From assembly GCA_043779285.1 (NCBI GenBank), contig JAYWEL010000035.1, forward strand, positions 1 to 29,444: a DNA stretch of 29,444 bases, written 5' to 3'. This DNA comes from MGR-bin208 sp043779285 (GTDB lineage: Bacteria > Bacteroidota > Bacteroidia > Chitinophagales > Chitinophagaceae). Positions 1 through 7,760 of the stretch are shown here, piece by piece (within the stretch, counting starts at the first letter, position 1; each line of letters begins with the position of its first letter). The notes beneath the pieces are model-generated. The model was not told where the DNA came from. It did no database searches and saw only the letters and a list, made by a program, of their open reading frames with translations. The translations under genes and the position numbers were made by a program.

Positions 1-765
1 ACATTTTAAACGGCCACACTGGCCACTTAGTTTTGCCTGGTTGATAGAAAGGTTTTGATAACGGGCAGCAGCCGTATTCACCGATTTAAATTCGGTGAGC
101 CAGGTACTGCAGCAAAGTTCTCTGCCACAACTTCCTATTCCGCCTACTTTGGCACTTTCCTGCCGGGCACCAATCTGCCGCATCTCTACCTTTACCTTAA
201 ATTCGGAGGCGTAAATTTTTATCAGTTCTCTAAAATCAATTCGGCCATCTGCTATATAAAAAAAAGTGGCTTTTCTTCCATCGGCCTGTACTTCCACTTC
301 ACTGATCTTCATATTCAGTTTCAGTTGATGTACAATGGCCCTGCTTTTGATCAACACTTCTTTTTCTCTTGCTTTATTTTGTTTCCATAAATCAAGATCA
401 CGGTCTGTAGCTGATCGCAATACTTTTTTGATGTCGGGATGATCTTCCTTGATATTTCTTTTTTTCAATTGAAGTCGAACGATTTCTCCGGTAAGAGAAA
501 CTTCTCCTAAATCAAAACCACTCACCCCTTCAACAGAAATCTGATCGCCTTTTTCAAATAATTGTAAATTATTGTTGCGGAAATAATCTTTCCGGCTACC
601 ATTATTAAAACTTACTTCAATGATACGGCAACTGCTTTCTGCATCGCTGAATGGCAGGTTTTGTAACCAATCATGCGCATTCATCCGGTTACAACCACCG
701 GTACTGCAACCTCCATTGCTTTTGCAACCATTTGGTTTACCTGTACCACAACTACTACATCCCAT
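1..765 (-). CDS. ricT: RicT/YaaT-like PSP1-domain protein, 3' end cut by window edge
   Basis: I translated this myself: an open frame of 255 codons runs from an ATG at 765 off the left edge. The C-terminal half is a PSP1 domain with the signature GSCGRELCCSTWL. Cysteines 213, 218, 219 and 250 have the spacing I expect for the Fe-S ligand cysteines of Bacillus RicT. The Bacillus protein works with RicA and RicF in an Fe-S complex that promotes RNase Y-dependent RNA processing. The first 26 residues add a Gly/Cys-rich tail with cysteines 3, 6, 14, 20 and 25. holB lies upstream on the same strand, as it does near yaaT in Firmicutes, although 296 bases separate them. No RicA or RicF is visible here, so a Y-complex role is inference. 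In Bacteroidota the next gene is often gldH, which would lie outside the window. Identification is confident; the partner proteins are not. Confidence 0.88.
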   Translation of the reverse strand, partial: MGCSSCGTGKPNGCKSNGGCSTGGCNRMNAHDWLQNLPFSDAESSCRIIEVSFNNGSRKDYFRNNNLQLFEKGDQISVEGVSGFDLGEVSLTGEIVRLQLKKRNIKEDHPDIKKVLRSATDRDLDLWKQNKAREKEVLIKSRAIVHQLKLNMKISEVEVQADGRKATFFYIADGRIDFRELIKIYASEFKVKVEMRQIGARQESAKVGGIGSCGRELCCSTWLTEFKSVNTAAARYQNLSINQAKLSGQCGRLKC

Positions 766-894
766 ATATATAAATTAATACTGGTTAATAATGTGTTGCT
801 GATTAACGTTATAAGCTTTTGGCAGAATCTTTCAGGATGTTTTCCTAACCCGTTTTGTAAAACACAGCACAGCATTGCCGAGAATTTAGTGAAC

Positions 895-917
895 CAGATT
901 TAAAAATTTCAAATCTG
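895..917. repeat. small AT-rich inverted repeat between holB and ricT
   Basis: Perfect 7-base arms CAGATTT (895-901) and AAATCTG (911-917) enclose a 9-base spacer in the 296-base gap upstream of ricT. There is no run of T after either arm, so it is a poor terminator. It could be a regulatory hairpin in a ricT leader or chance in AT-rich DNA. Confidence 0.3.
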
Positions 918-1061
918 TATGTATGCTGATATTATTTTTTAAACGAATCAAAGTTTTCCGACAAGGAATAAATATTTCAGCTTTATTCTTCAGGTCAGAC
1001 ATCTAAAAGAAATTGCCGCTATTAACCAGCAACGATTTCAAAATCACACAAATCTTTTTCC

Positions 1062-2297
1062 TCAATGAGTCAAAAATACAATATTGTTGTGAATGATGTG
1101 TGCAAGCTTAATGGTAAGGGCCTGAAAGAGGATTTTTGCGTTGGCGTTCCGTTCAATATAATAACTGGCACTGTCTAATTCTTCTATAATTGCTTTTTGT
1201 TGTTCGTACCCCGATATTTTATTTAACCGCATGGCAAAATCTTTATCATTGTCAGTCATCGTTATATTGTTCTCCATATTTGCCTCTGTAAAAACCCGCA
1301 CCCTGATTGCTTGTTCAAGCATATGGTTGAAATAGCGTAAAAACTGTTTTTGTTTTTCCCTACCCAGTTTACTTATTTCGTCTACCCATTTTACCTGTGC
1401 TATCAAATTGGGCCGGTAAAAAGAAGTTATCCATTCTTTGAGTAAATGTTGCCAGTCTTCATCGGCATGCAGCATCAAATGAAGGGCTTCTCTATAGTTT
1501 CCATAACTTAATACGGCAACCTGGCTGGCCAGCTCGGGATCATATTTTTTTTCTTCGATCAGATTTTTTTCAATGGCTGCTTTTTCCAATACCGGAATTT
1601 TTACTAATTGACAACGGGAAAGTATGGTTGGTAATATCTGTGATTCGGATTCGGCTACCAGGATAAATAATGTATTTGGAGGCGGCTCTTCAATTAATTT
1701 TAAAAGCTTGTTCCCTTCTTTACCCAGGTATTCGGGCATCCAGATGACGAGGATTTTATATTCCGATTCGAAACTTTTTAAATTCAGTTTACGGATAATA
1801 TCATGACATTCTTCGGCAGTAATATTTCCCTGTTTGTTTTCAGCACCAATAAATTGTAACCAATCAAATGCATTTCCATAAGGATTTTGGGTAATGAATG
1901 CACGCCATTCATTAATAAAATCGGTGCTTTTGGGTTTATCGCCAGCTTTTTTGGAAATAACTGGGTATGAAAAATGAATATCGGGATGAATTAATTTATT
2001 TGCTTTTGTACAGGAAGAACATGTTCCGCAGGAATCTGTTTTCTTCAAATCAATTTGAGTGAGAACCGGCGTTTTTTCAGGTTCATCTCCAAAAAGAGAA
2101 GGTCCTGCGAACAGGTCAGTTTTTTCAACAGGATGAGGACGACAGGTTATGTATTGAGCCAAAGCCAAAGCCAAAGCCAAACTGCCATTGCCTTCCTTCC
2201 CTAAAAATAACAGGGCATGACTGAGCCGGTTTTGCTGAACCAATTCAATCAAATGCTGTTTTACTACAGCCTGACCTATGATATCCTTAAACTGCAT
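1062..2297 (-). CDS. holB: DNA polymerase III subunit delta' (clamp-loader AAA+ protein)
   Basis: Delta' is the stator subunit of the clamp loader that opens the beta sliding clamp at primed DNA. The 411-residue product starts MQFKDIIGQ. It has a degenerate P-loop at residues 33-38 (GKEGNG) with no catalytic lysine, as is usual for delta'. A zinc-binding set follows at Cys52, 90, 93 and 96, then the LLKLIEEPPPNTLF core and the SRC motif at 227-229 that supplies the trans arginine to neighbouring subunits. Between Cys52 and Cys90 lies a loop of about 37 residues, longer than in E. coli delta' (334 residues overall). It starts 39 bases after the gpx terminator, so it probably has its own promoter; a weak TAAATTTT (2311-2318) is the best -7 candidate. 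A hexamer tandem repeat falls in the P-loop helix. Confidence 0.93.
   Translation of the reverse strand: MQFKDIIGQAVVKQHLIELVQQNRLSHALLFLGKEGNGSLALALALAQYITCRPHPVEKTDLFAGPSLFGDEPEKTPVLTQIDLKKTDSCGTCSSCTKANKLIHPDIHFSYPVISKKAGDKPKSTDFINEWRAFITQNPYGNAFDWLQFIGAENKQGNITAEECHDIIRKLNLKSFESEYKILVIWMPEYLGKEGNKLLKLIEEPPPNTLFILVAESESQILPTILSRCQLVKIPVLEKAAIEKNLIEEKKYDPELASQVAVLSYGNYREALHLMLHADEDWQHLLKEWITSFYRPNLIAQVKWVDEISKLGREKQKQFLRYFNHMLEQAIRVRVFTEANMENNITMTDNDKDFAMRLNKISGYEQQKAIIEELDSASYYIERNANAKILFQALTIKLAHIIHNNIVFLTH
2157..2180. repeat. four tandem copies of a hexamer inside holB
   Basis: The plus strand reads four perfect copies of AGCCAA (2157-2162, 2163-2168, 2169-2174, 2175-2180). On the coding strand this gives an alternating Leu-Ala run at residues 40-47 of delta', directly after the P-loop. 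The unit is two codons, so slippage would add or remove Leu-Ala without a frameshift. Confidence 0.85.
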
Positions 2298-2336
2298 ATG
2301 GACGAAGATAAAAATTTATACATGAGACCTGAAATA

Positions 2337-2368
2337 AAAAAGCGATCCGTATAAATGAATCGCTTTTT
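2337..2368 (-). terminator. rho-independent terminator of the gpx transcript
   Basis: Perfect 10-base arms (2337-2346 and 2359-2368, core AGCGAT/ATCGCT) enclose a 12-base loop and end in a T run on the minus strand. It begins 17 bases past the stop of the glutathione peroxidase gene. The A/T flanks make the structure symmetrical, but both neighbouring genes read to the left, so the minus orientation matters. Confidence 0.85.
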
Positions 2369-2385
2369 CAATTGAAAAGTATTTA

Positions 2386-2904
2386 TTAGTTGAGGTATTT
2401 CAATATCTCCTCACTCATCGGTTTTATTTTACTACTAAAAACAGTTATTAAATTTCCTTTTTCATCTATCAGGAATTTAGTGAAATTCCATTTTATCGGA
2501 TTTTCAATACCCAGTTTTCCTGCTTCATCAACCAATAATTTAAATAGGGGGTCTATATCCTCACCTTTAACCGAAACTTTTTCAGCCATCGGGAAACTTA
2601 CACCGTAATTCTTTTTACAAAAATCTTTTATTTCTTCATTGCTTCCAGGCTCTTGTCCGCCAAAATTATTTGCCGGAAAACCGATGATGACCAGTTTATC
2701 TTTATACTTCTCATACAGTTTTTCCAGGTCTTCGTATTGTGGGGTATTGCCACATTTGGAAGCTGTATTGACAATCATTATTTTTTTTCCTTTGAATTGA
2801 GCCATGTCAATCATCTTTCCATCTAATCCGGTTACTTTAAAATCGTAAACGGTAGGTCCGGATAAAGTCAGGGAAATCAGCATAGCTATAAAAAGTATTT
2901 TCAT
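2386..2904 (-). CDS. secreted glutathione peroxidase-family thiol peroxidase
   Basis: A 172-residue GPx/BsaA family protein that reduces hydrogen peroxide or lipid hydroperoxides. The catalytic tetrad is visible: Cys51 in NTASKCGNTPQY, Gln84 in FGGQEPGSNEEI, and Trp139-Asn140 in WNFTKFLID. Cys96 in FCKKNYGVSFP matches the position of the resolving cysteine in thioredoxin-dependent family members (yeast Gpx3 type), so electrons probably come from thioredoxin rather than glutathione. This is a cysteine enzyme, not a selenoenzyme. Residues 1-16 form a hydrophobic signal-like segment, and no lipobox cysteine follows, so export to the periplasm is likely. The gene lies 74 bases after the beta-helix lipoprotein gene and ends at a strong terminator. 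The electron donor outside the cytoplasm is unknown. Confidence 0.92.
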   Translation of the reverse strand: MKILFIAMLISLTLSGPTVYDFKVTGLDGKMIDMAQFKGKKIMIVNTASKCGNTPQYEDLEKLYEKYKDKLVIIGFPANNFGGQEPGSNEEIKDFCKKNYGVSFPMAEKVSVKGEDIDPLFKLLVDEAGKLGIENPIKWNFTKFLIDEKGNLITVFSSKIKPMSEEILKYLN

Positions 2905-2978
2905 ATTGAAATAAATTTAATTTGAATAAGTTGTAAAGTTATTTCAAATTATCAATGCATACTTGTTAAATACCAGAA

Positions 2979-4376
2979 TTATCGTTTTTCAAAACATCCA
3001 AGATCGGGAAGCCCTACAGGTCTTGGCTTTCCGGCAAGATCAATAAAAATTCCTGTCGCTATACCTTTATTAATGGCAGGAGATGCGGCTTTTAACCGGA
3101 AGTCAAAATATTTTTTTGAAATATTGATACTGTCAAACAAAGGGTTCTGATTAGTAATGATCTGTGAGCTGGTAATATTTGTCGGCGTAGTTTTTACTTT
3201 CCAAAGATTGTTTTCAAAGTTGACATTGAATGTGGTAGTTCCCGATTTACTGACAACTACTTCATCATCCACTGTTCCATTATCGCCCCAGAAAATATTG
3301 TTTTTAAAAATGGCATTGAGGTTGGCCGTTACCGGTACATTGTTTTGATTAATAAAATTACTGATCAGTAATACCGGGCTTCGGTGAAAAATATAGCTGT
3401 TTGAAAAACTGGCAACCGTGCAATGTATGAATGTATAATCACCACCTTTTACTAATAAAATGTTTTTACCACAATTGCTGATTAAACAGTTCTGTGCTTT
3501 TATACTGGAGTTGATGGCCACAATTCCTGCATCATATGCATTGTCAATAATACATTCGTTCAGCGTTACTTTCGGATTGGCATTCACCGATGGTTCTTCG
3601 GCTGCAATAGCTTGATATGCATTTTTCAGAATAGCAAAATTCAAAACATTATTTTTACTGCTGCTGCTGAAATAAATACCAGGCCAGCTTGCCGGGTAAT
3701 TAGAATAAGGTTCATCCAATCTATCACCCTGAAAAACAACTTTGGTGCTGTCATATTTCTCACCATTCATGATTAAAGTACCATGAATAACAATTGCTGC
3801 ATTAGCATGAACAAAAACCTGACATCCTTTTTGTATGGTCAGGCTGCCGGAGGGTTCAATGGTTAACCTGTCAAGAATAACAAATGGCAGTTCATTGGTC
3901 CATATTTCATGGCCGGTTATTTTTTTATTGCGAAAAAAACGGGCATTTTTTCCCCATGCTTCCAGCTGAACCCATCTTGTTTTTCCATTATAGATTATCT
4001 GCAAACTATCCCGGATGATGAAAGGAATATTATTGCTGTTTTGATTAACCGCAACCGTTACATAAACATACAGACTGTCATTAGCTTCCAGTTCAAGATC
4101 TTTTACTTCGGGCCCAATAAAGCCATCTACATTTATTTTATATGCAGAGTTGATACCACCCATCAGTTTTACCGAACTGATACGGAGCTTTTGATTATTA
4201 TCATTCCTTATTTTAAAGAATCGGGAAGTAGATCCCGTTGTAGTAAAAAGGGTGTCAAACATTAACGTATCTGCGCTAAGATTCACTTTTGCTTCGGGGC
4301 TGGTAATAATAGATTCTTTTTTGCAGGCAGCTAAAAGAATCGTGAATAATAAAGTGTAGCAAAAAGTTGATCTCAT
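2979..4376 (-). CDS. lipoprotein with right-handed parallel beta-helix domain
   Basis: A 465-residue exported lipoprotein of unknown substrate. The signal peptide ends in the lipobox LLAAC with acylated Cys18, followed by KKES. Residues ~30-140 look like an immunoglobulin/ASH-type beta domain (DTLFTTTGSTSRFFKIRN, then a segment ending RWVQLEAWGKNA). From ~170 to 440 there are short strand-turn repeats with stacked Asn, Ile and Val typical of pectin-lyase-like beta-helices. The C-terminus GLPDLGCFEKR resembles the closing motif of many Bacteroidota beta-helix surface proteins. No catalytic signature stands out, so binding or scaffolding is as likely as lyase activity. It lies 31 bases after comF on the same strand and is probably co-transcribed with it. 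Confidence 0.8.
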   Translation of the reverse strand: MRSTFCYTLLFTILLAACKKESIITSPEAKVNLSADTLMFDTLFTTTGSTSRFFKIRNDNNQKLRISSVKLMGGINSAYKINVDGFIGPEVKDLELEANDSLYVYVTVAVNQNSNNIPFIIRDSLQIIYNGKTRWVQLEAWGKNARFFRNKKITGHEIWTNELPFVILDRLTIEPSGSLTIQKGCQVFVHANAAIVIHGTLIMNGEKYDSTKVVFQGDRLDEPYSNYPASWPGIYFSSSSKNNVLNFAILKNAYQAIAAEEPSVNANPKVTLNECIIDNAYDAGIVAINSSIKAQNCLISNCGKNILLVKGGDYTFIHCTVASFSNSYIFHRSPVLLISNFINQNNVPVTANLNAIFKNNIFWGDNGTVDDEVVVSKSGTTTFNVNFENNLWKVKTTPTNITSSQIITNQNPLFDSINISKKYFDFRLKAASPAINKGIATGIFIDLAGKPRPVGLPDLGCFEKR

Positions 4377-4407
4377 GCAATTTCAAAAATAAGCTATCAA
4401 AGTCATA

Positions 4408-5106
4408 TTAAGATGAATAGCAAAGGGTGGCAATACTCAGTTTGGAATTTGGCACATTCAATATTGAACTGCCACAAGCTTCCAATGTTGCACCGGTAGT
4501 TATTACATCGTCTACAAGTAATAAATGTTTATTCTTTAAAGAGTCTTCATGGGCTATTTCAAATTTATTTTCCATATTCAACCATCTGTCCACTCGGCCT
4601 TTTTTTGTTTGCGATTCGGTATGTTCAGTTCGGATGACCGCATTTGTAAACACCGGTAAATACATAGATTCAGCCATTCCAATACATAATAGTTCTGCCT
4701 GATTATATCCTCTTCGTTTTTCTTTTTCAGGGTGTAAGGGTAATGGAACCAATGCGTCTATATCTGTAAACCGATTTGATTGAATCAATTGTTGCCCCAT
4801 CAACCGGCCTAAGAATATACAGAGTTCTTGATTGCTCTTATATTTTATCTGCTGCATCATTCGTTGCATGATGGAGTCTTTGGTGAAATAGTATTGAGAA
4901 CTGGCTTTTTCAATGGTTAACCTCCCCCAGAATATTTTTTCTATTGGGTTATCAGCATGTAGTTCAAACTGAGTTTGAGGCATGGCGTCCATACATCGCA
5001 TACAAATGAGATTATGCCGGTTTAATAAATCACTCCCACAACCGACACATATATGTGGGAAAAATAGTTGAAGTACGGACTCTTTAATTTCCTGAAAGAG
5101 TTGCAT
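4408..5106 (-). CDS. comF: ComF family phosphoribosyltransferase-like competence protein
   Basis: A 232-residue ComF/GntX family protein. The N-terminus has a four-cysteine zinc finger (Cys20, 23, 35, 38). The C-terminal half is a type I phosphoribosyltransferase fold with the PRPP loop VDDVITTGAT at about 198-207. In competent bacteria ComF takes part in handling incoming single-stranded DNA in the cytoplasm. Here it starts 8 bases after radA, whose product acts on the same DNA, and comEC lies elsewhere in the window. This supports a DNA-uptake role, but no substrate has been settled for the family. Length and motifs are normal, with no sign of damage. Confidence 0.92.
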   Translation of the reverse strand: MQLFQEIKESVLQLFFPHICVGCGSDLLNRHNLICMRCMDAMPQTQFELHADNPIEKIFWGRLTIEKASSQYYFTKDSIMQRMMQQIKYKSNQELCIFLGRLMGQQLIQSNRFTDIDALVPLPLHPEKEKRRGYNQAELLCIGMAESMYLPVFTNAVIRTEHTESQTKKGRVDRWLNMENKFEIAHEDSLKNKHLLLVDDVITTGATLEACGSSILNVPNSKLSIATLCYSS

Positions 5107-5114
5107 ATTCTTTT

Positions 5115-6485
5115 TTAAAATAAATGACGATAAACTTCTTCTACCTGGCCGAGTGCCACCACTTCAATTTGTTGTTTTTTGTGATTCAATCCTTTCTGTG
5201 CGTATTTGGAGATAATAATCTTTTCAAACCCCAGTTTTTCAGCTTCGGCAATGCGTTGTTCCATCCGGTTGGCAGCTCTAATTTCACCACTTAGCCCAAT
5301 TTCTCCGGCAAAACAAATATTGTGTGGCAATGGAACGTCTTCAAACGAAGATAATAAGGCACATAGAACAGCCAAATCAGACGAAGGATCCTCCACTTTT
5401 ATACCACCGGCGATATTTAAAAAAACATCTTTCAATCCAAAATGAAAGCCTCCTCGTTTTTCGAGTACAGCTAATAATAATTGAAGCCTTCTTAAATCAA
5501 AACCACTTACTGTTCGTTGTGGTGTGCCATAAACAGATTGAGTAACCAGTGCCTGTACTTCTAACAGCAGTGGTCGGATTCCTTCAATGGTAGCAGCGAT
5601 AGCAGTACCACTTAATTGTTCTTCTTTTTGTGTAATTAATAAATCACTTGGATTGAGTACGCCTTTCATTCCGGATTCGGTCATTTCGTAAATACCTAAC
5701 TCGGAAGTATTACCGAATCTGTTTTTGATGGTTCTTAAAATACGGTATGCATAATGGCGGTCACCTTCAAATTGTAAAACCGTATCAACCATGTGTTCCA
5801 GAATTTTTGGCCCGGCAATAGCACCATCTTTTGTAATATGCCCTATAATAAAAACAGGGGTATTTGTTTCTTTTGCAAATCGTTGAAATTCGGCTGCACA
5901 TTCACGTATTTGTGAAATACTTCCGGGAGAGGAGTCGATTAAATTAGTACTGAGTGTTTGAATGGAGTCTACTATTATTAATTCCGGTTTAAGTTTTTTA
6001 ATCTCCTGAAATATAGTCTGAGTGGATGTTTCAGTAAGTAAATAAAAATTTTCATTTTGCATTCCTAATCTGTCGGCACGTAATTTTATTTGTTGTTCAC
6101 TTTCTTCGCCGCTTACATAAAGCGTAAGCATGTTTTTCATTTGTAAACCCAGTTGCAGAAAAAGTGTGGACTTGCCGATACCCGGCTCTCCGGCGATGAG
6201 TACAAAACTTCCGGGTACAATTCCACCACCCAATACTCTGTTCAATTCTGTATCATCTGTTAATATCCGTTCATCCTTCGCACTGATGATATCACTTAAG
6301 GCAATTGTTTTATTTATTCTTTTGGTTTCTTTAAAATCCTTCCAGTCTTCTTTCGAATCTTTGTCTTTGTAAATAACTTCTTCAATGAATGTATTCCATT
6401 GTTCGCATGATGGACATTTGCCAATCCATTTAGTACTTTCATGTCCACAGGATTTGCAAAAAAATGCTGTCTTTACTTTCGCCAT
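5115..6485 (-). CDS. radA: DNA repair and recombination protein RadA
   Basis: RadA (Sms) is a RecA-like hexameric helicase that drives branch migration of recombination intermediates and processes DNA taken up by transformation. The 456 residues show the full family plan. There is a zinc finger with Cys10, 13, 24 and 27, Walker A GEPGIGKST at 99-107, Walker B near LIIVDSIQT (169-177), the RadA-specific KNRFG motif at 254-258, and a C-terminal Lon-protease-like domain. The ATG at 6485 gives MAKVKTAFFCKSCG, the expected N-terminus. It heads a minus-strand cluster with comF. A 538-base gap separates it from the divergent zinc peptidase gene. Confidence 0.96.
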   Translation of the reverse strand: MAKVKTAFFCKSCGHESTKWIGKCPSCEQWNTFIEEVIYKDKDSKEDWKDFKETKRINKTIALSDIISAKDERILTDDTELNRVLGGGIVPGSFVLIAGEPGIGKSTLFLQLGLQMKNMLTLYVSGEESEQQIKLRADRLGMQNENFYLLTETSTQTIFQEIKKLKPELIIVDSIQTLSTNLIDSSPGSISQIRECAAEFQRFAKETNTPVFIIGHITKDGAIAGPKILEHMVDTVLQFEGDRHYAYRILRTIKNRFGNTSELGIYEMTESGMKGVLNPSDLLITQKEEQLSGTAIAATIEGIRPLLLEVQALVTQSVYGTPQRTVSGFDLRRLQLLLAVLEKRGGFHFGLKDVFLNIAGGIKVEDPSSDLAVLCALLSSFEDVPLPHNICFAGEIGLSGEIRAANRMEQRIAEAEKLGFEKIIISKYAQKGLNHKKQQIEVVALGQVEEVYRHLF

Positions 6486-6943
6486 TTTTTAAAGATATGT
6501 TATTTGATTTTTTGTGAATTTAAATTTCAGGAATAAATGAAAAGCACCATTGGTTGAAATAAAAATTGATTATTTTTTGATCTGTATTTTATCAAACGGA
6601 TGAAAAAACGAAATTGTATTTTTTGAAATTACAGTGATTTGAGAAAGTCTTAAAAAAGTGAAAAGGGCCTTTCTTTCGATTGACCCTTTTACTTACTAAC
6701 CCATTAAATTCTGGCACTAAGTTACAAATATGTGCCACATTTCAAAATAAATTTTTACCCTTGTGAATAACTTACGAACAGGGATGATATATAAATAAGG
6801 TTAATACTGGAATACTTTTTAATTATATAAAGTATTGATTGACAATACTATAGGTCCATTTGGTTTCTTTTCTGGTTGGTATAATATGGCATGATTCAGT
6901 TTCAAAAAACAATGTAGTTGTGACAAAAAGTCGGTAAATCGTT

Positions 6944-6976
6944 AATTTTGAATGGATAATTAAATCATTCAAAATT
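6944..6976. promoter_or_regulatory. operator-like palindrome upstream of the zinc peptidase gene
   Basis: Perfect 11-base arms AATTTTGAATG (6944-6954) and CATTCAAAATT (6966-6976) are separated by 11 bases. The arm centres are therefore 22 bases, about two helical turns, apart, as expected for a dimeric regulator. The site overlaps where the -33 element of the candidate promoter at 6984-6991 would lie. Repression of the downstream gene is inferred. A weak AT-rich hairpin is the alternative. Confidence 0.5.
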
Positions 6977-6983
6977 TTGGATT

Positions 6984-6991
6984 TAGATTTG
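6984..6991 (+). promoter_or_regulatory. candidate -7 element (TAGATTTG) for the zinc peptidase gene
   Basis: TAGATTTG is a perfect match to the Bacteroidota -7 consensus TAnnTTTG. It predicts a start site near 6997 and a leader of about 27 bases. No clear TTTG sits 19-21 bases upstream; that region is instead part of the palindrome. Confidence 0.45.
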
Positions 6992-7023
6992 ACATAAATA
7001 ATGAAAAATAAAACCATTTTATC

Positions 7024-7713
7024 ATGACTCCTTCCATTATGATTGTATCCCTGCTTTTTGTAGGGCTTAGTATGCTTGTATCAGCGATGTTGAAAAACAA
7101 GTTCAAGAAATTCAGCAAAATAACGCTGGCAAATGGCATGTCCGGAAAGGATATAGCCGAGAAAATGCTCCGGGATAATGGCATTTCGGATGTAAAAGTG
7201 ATTTCTGTAGAGGGGTTCTTATCCGATCATTATAACCCGGTAAACAAAACTGTGAATCTAAGCCCGGATGTATATAGTGGCGTTAGTATCGCTTCAGCAG
7301 CCGTAGCGGCTCACGAATGTGGACATGCTGTTCAGCATGCAAATGCATACTTATGGTTGACTATGCGCAGTAAACTGGTTCCTGTGGTTCAGTTTAGTTC
7401 GGGAATAGTACAATGGATCTTATTAGGTGGAGTTATTTTAATCAATAGTTTCCCAGAGCTTTTATTGGGTGGTATCGTCATATTCGCCATGACTACTTTA
7501 TTTTCAGTAATTACCTTGCCCGTAGAATTTGATGCCAGTAAAAGGGCTTTAGAATGGCTTGAAAGGTCGAATGTAACCAATGAAAGAGAATACCCAAAGG
7601 CAAAAAATGCTTTAGGCTGGGCTGCTTCAACATATGTGGTTGCTGCATTAGCTTCACTTGCTACATTGGCACAATATGTAATGATATTTTTGGGATCAAG
7701 GGGTAGAAGCTAA
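7024..7713 (+). CDS. YugP-type membrane zinc metallopeptidase
   Basis: A 229-residue protein of the Zn_peptidase_2 (PF04298, YugP) family. Residues 1-22 form a membrane anchor. The zinc-binding site AAHECGHAVQHA has the HExxH core at 97-101. Two more membrane segments follow near 125-165, and VEFDASKRALEW near 176-187 probably supplies the further metal ligand. The last hydrophobic segment ends close to the C-terminus. The active site probably faces the cytoplasm or membrane interface, and no substrate is established for the family. The ATG at 7024 gives the expected start. The gene stands alone, with its own candidate promoter and a strong terminator just after it. Confidence 0.9.
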   Translation: MTPSIMIVSLLFVGLSMLVSAMLKNKFKKFSKITLANGMSGKDIAEKMLRDNGISDVKVISVEGFLSDHYNPVNKTVNLSPDVYSGVSIASAAVAAHECGHAVQHANAYLWLTMRSKLVPVVQFSSGIVQWILLGGVILINSFPELLLGGIVIFAMTTLFSVITLPVEFDASKRALEWLERSNVTNEREYPKAKNALGWAASTYVVAALASLATLAQYVMIFLGSRGRS

Positions 7714-7734
7714 GAAACACAAGAAGCTAAAAAG

Positions 7735-7760
7735 AAAAAGACCGGCTTGCCGGTCTTTTT
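7735..7760. terminator. bidirectional rho-independent terminator
   Basis: Perfect 11-base arms (7735-7745, 7750-7760; core GACCGG/CCGGTC) close a CTTG loop, with T runs on both strands. It lies between the convergent zinc peptidase and RNase G genes and can serve both. The RNase G stop codon (7761-7763) directly abuts the stem. Confidence 0.95.

Larger units (their letters stand above)
6486..7023. other. 538-base gene-free divergent region with nested inverted repeats
   Basis: No credible gene is present. Four inverted repeats are visible. AAAAGGG (6661-6667) pairs with CCCTTTT (6684-6690). TGGCAC (6712-6717) pairs with GTGCCA (6732-6737). AATACTTT (6811-6818) pairs with AAAGTATT (6829-6836). 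The fourth, an 11-base-arm palindrome at 6944-6976, is listed separately. AATACT also recurs directly at 6803 and 6811 and within 6843-6849. The flanking genes diverge, so none of these can be a terminator of either. The length and structure would fit long leaders, operator sites or an unannotated small RNA, but nothing decides between these. Confidence 0.5.

Noticed and set aside
673..903. Open frames on either strand over 673-903
   Set aside because: They overlap the start of the recognisable PSP1-domain gene ricT in other frames and have low-complexity or meaningless products.
6712..6737. Possible sigma-54 promoter (TGGCAC with a downstream TTG) on the minus strand
   Set aside because: The spacing to the second element is one base too short and the GC of the -12 element is missing. 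An inverted repeat describes it better.
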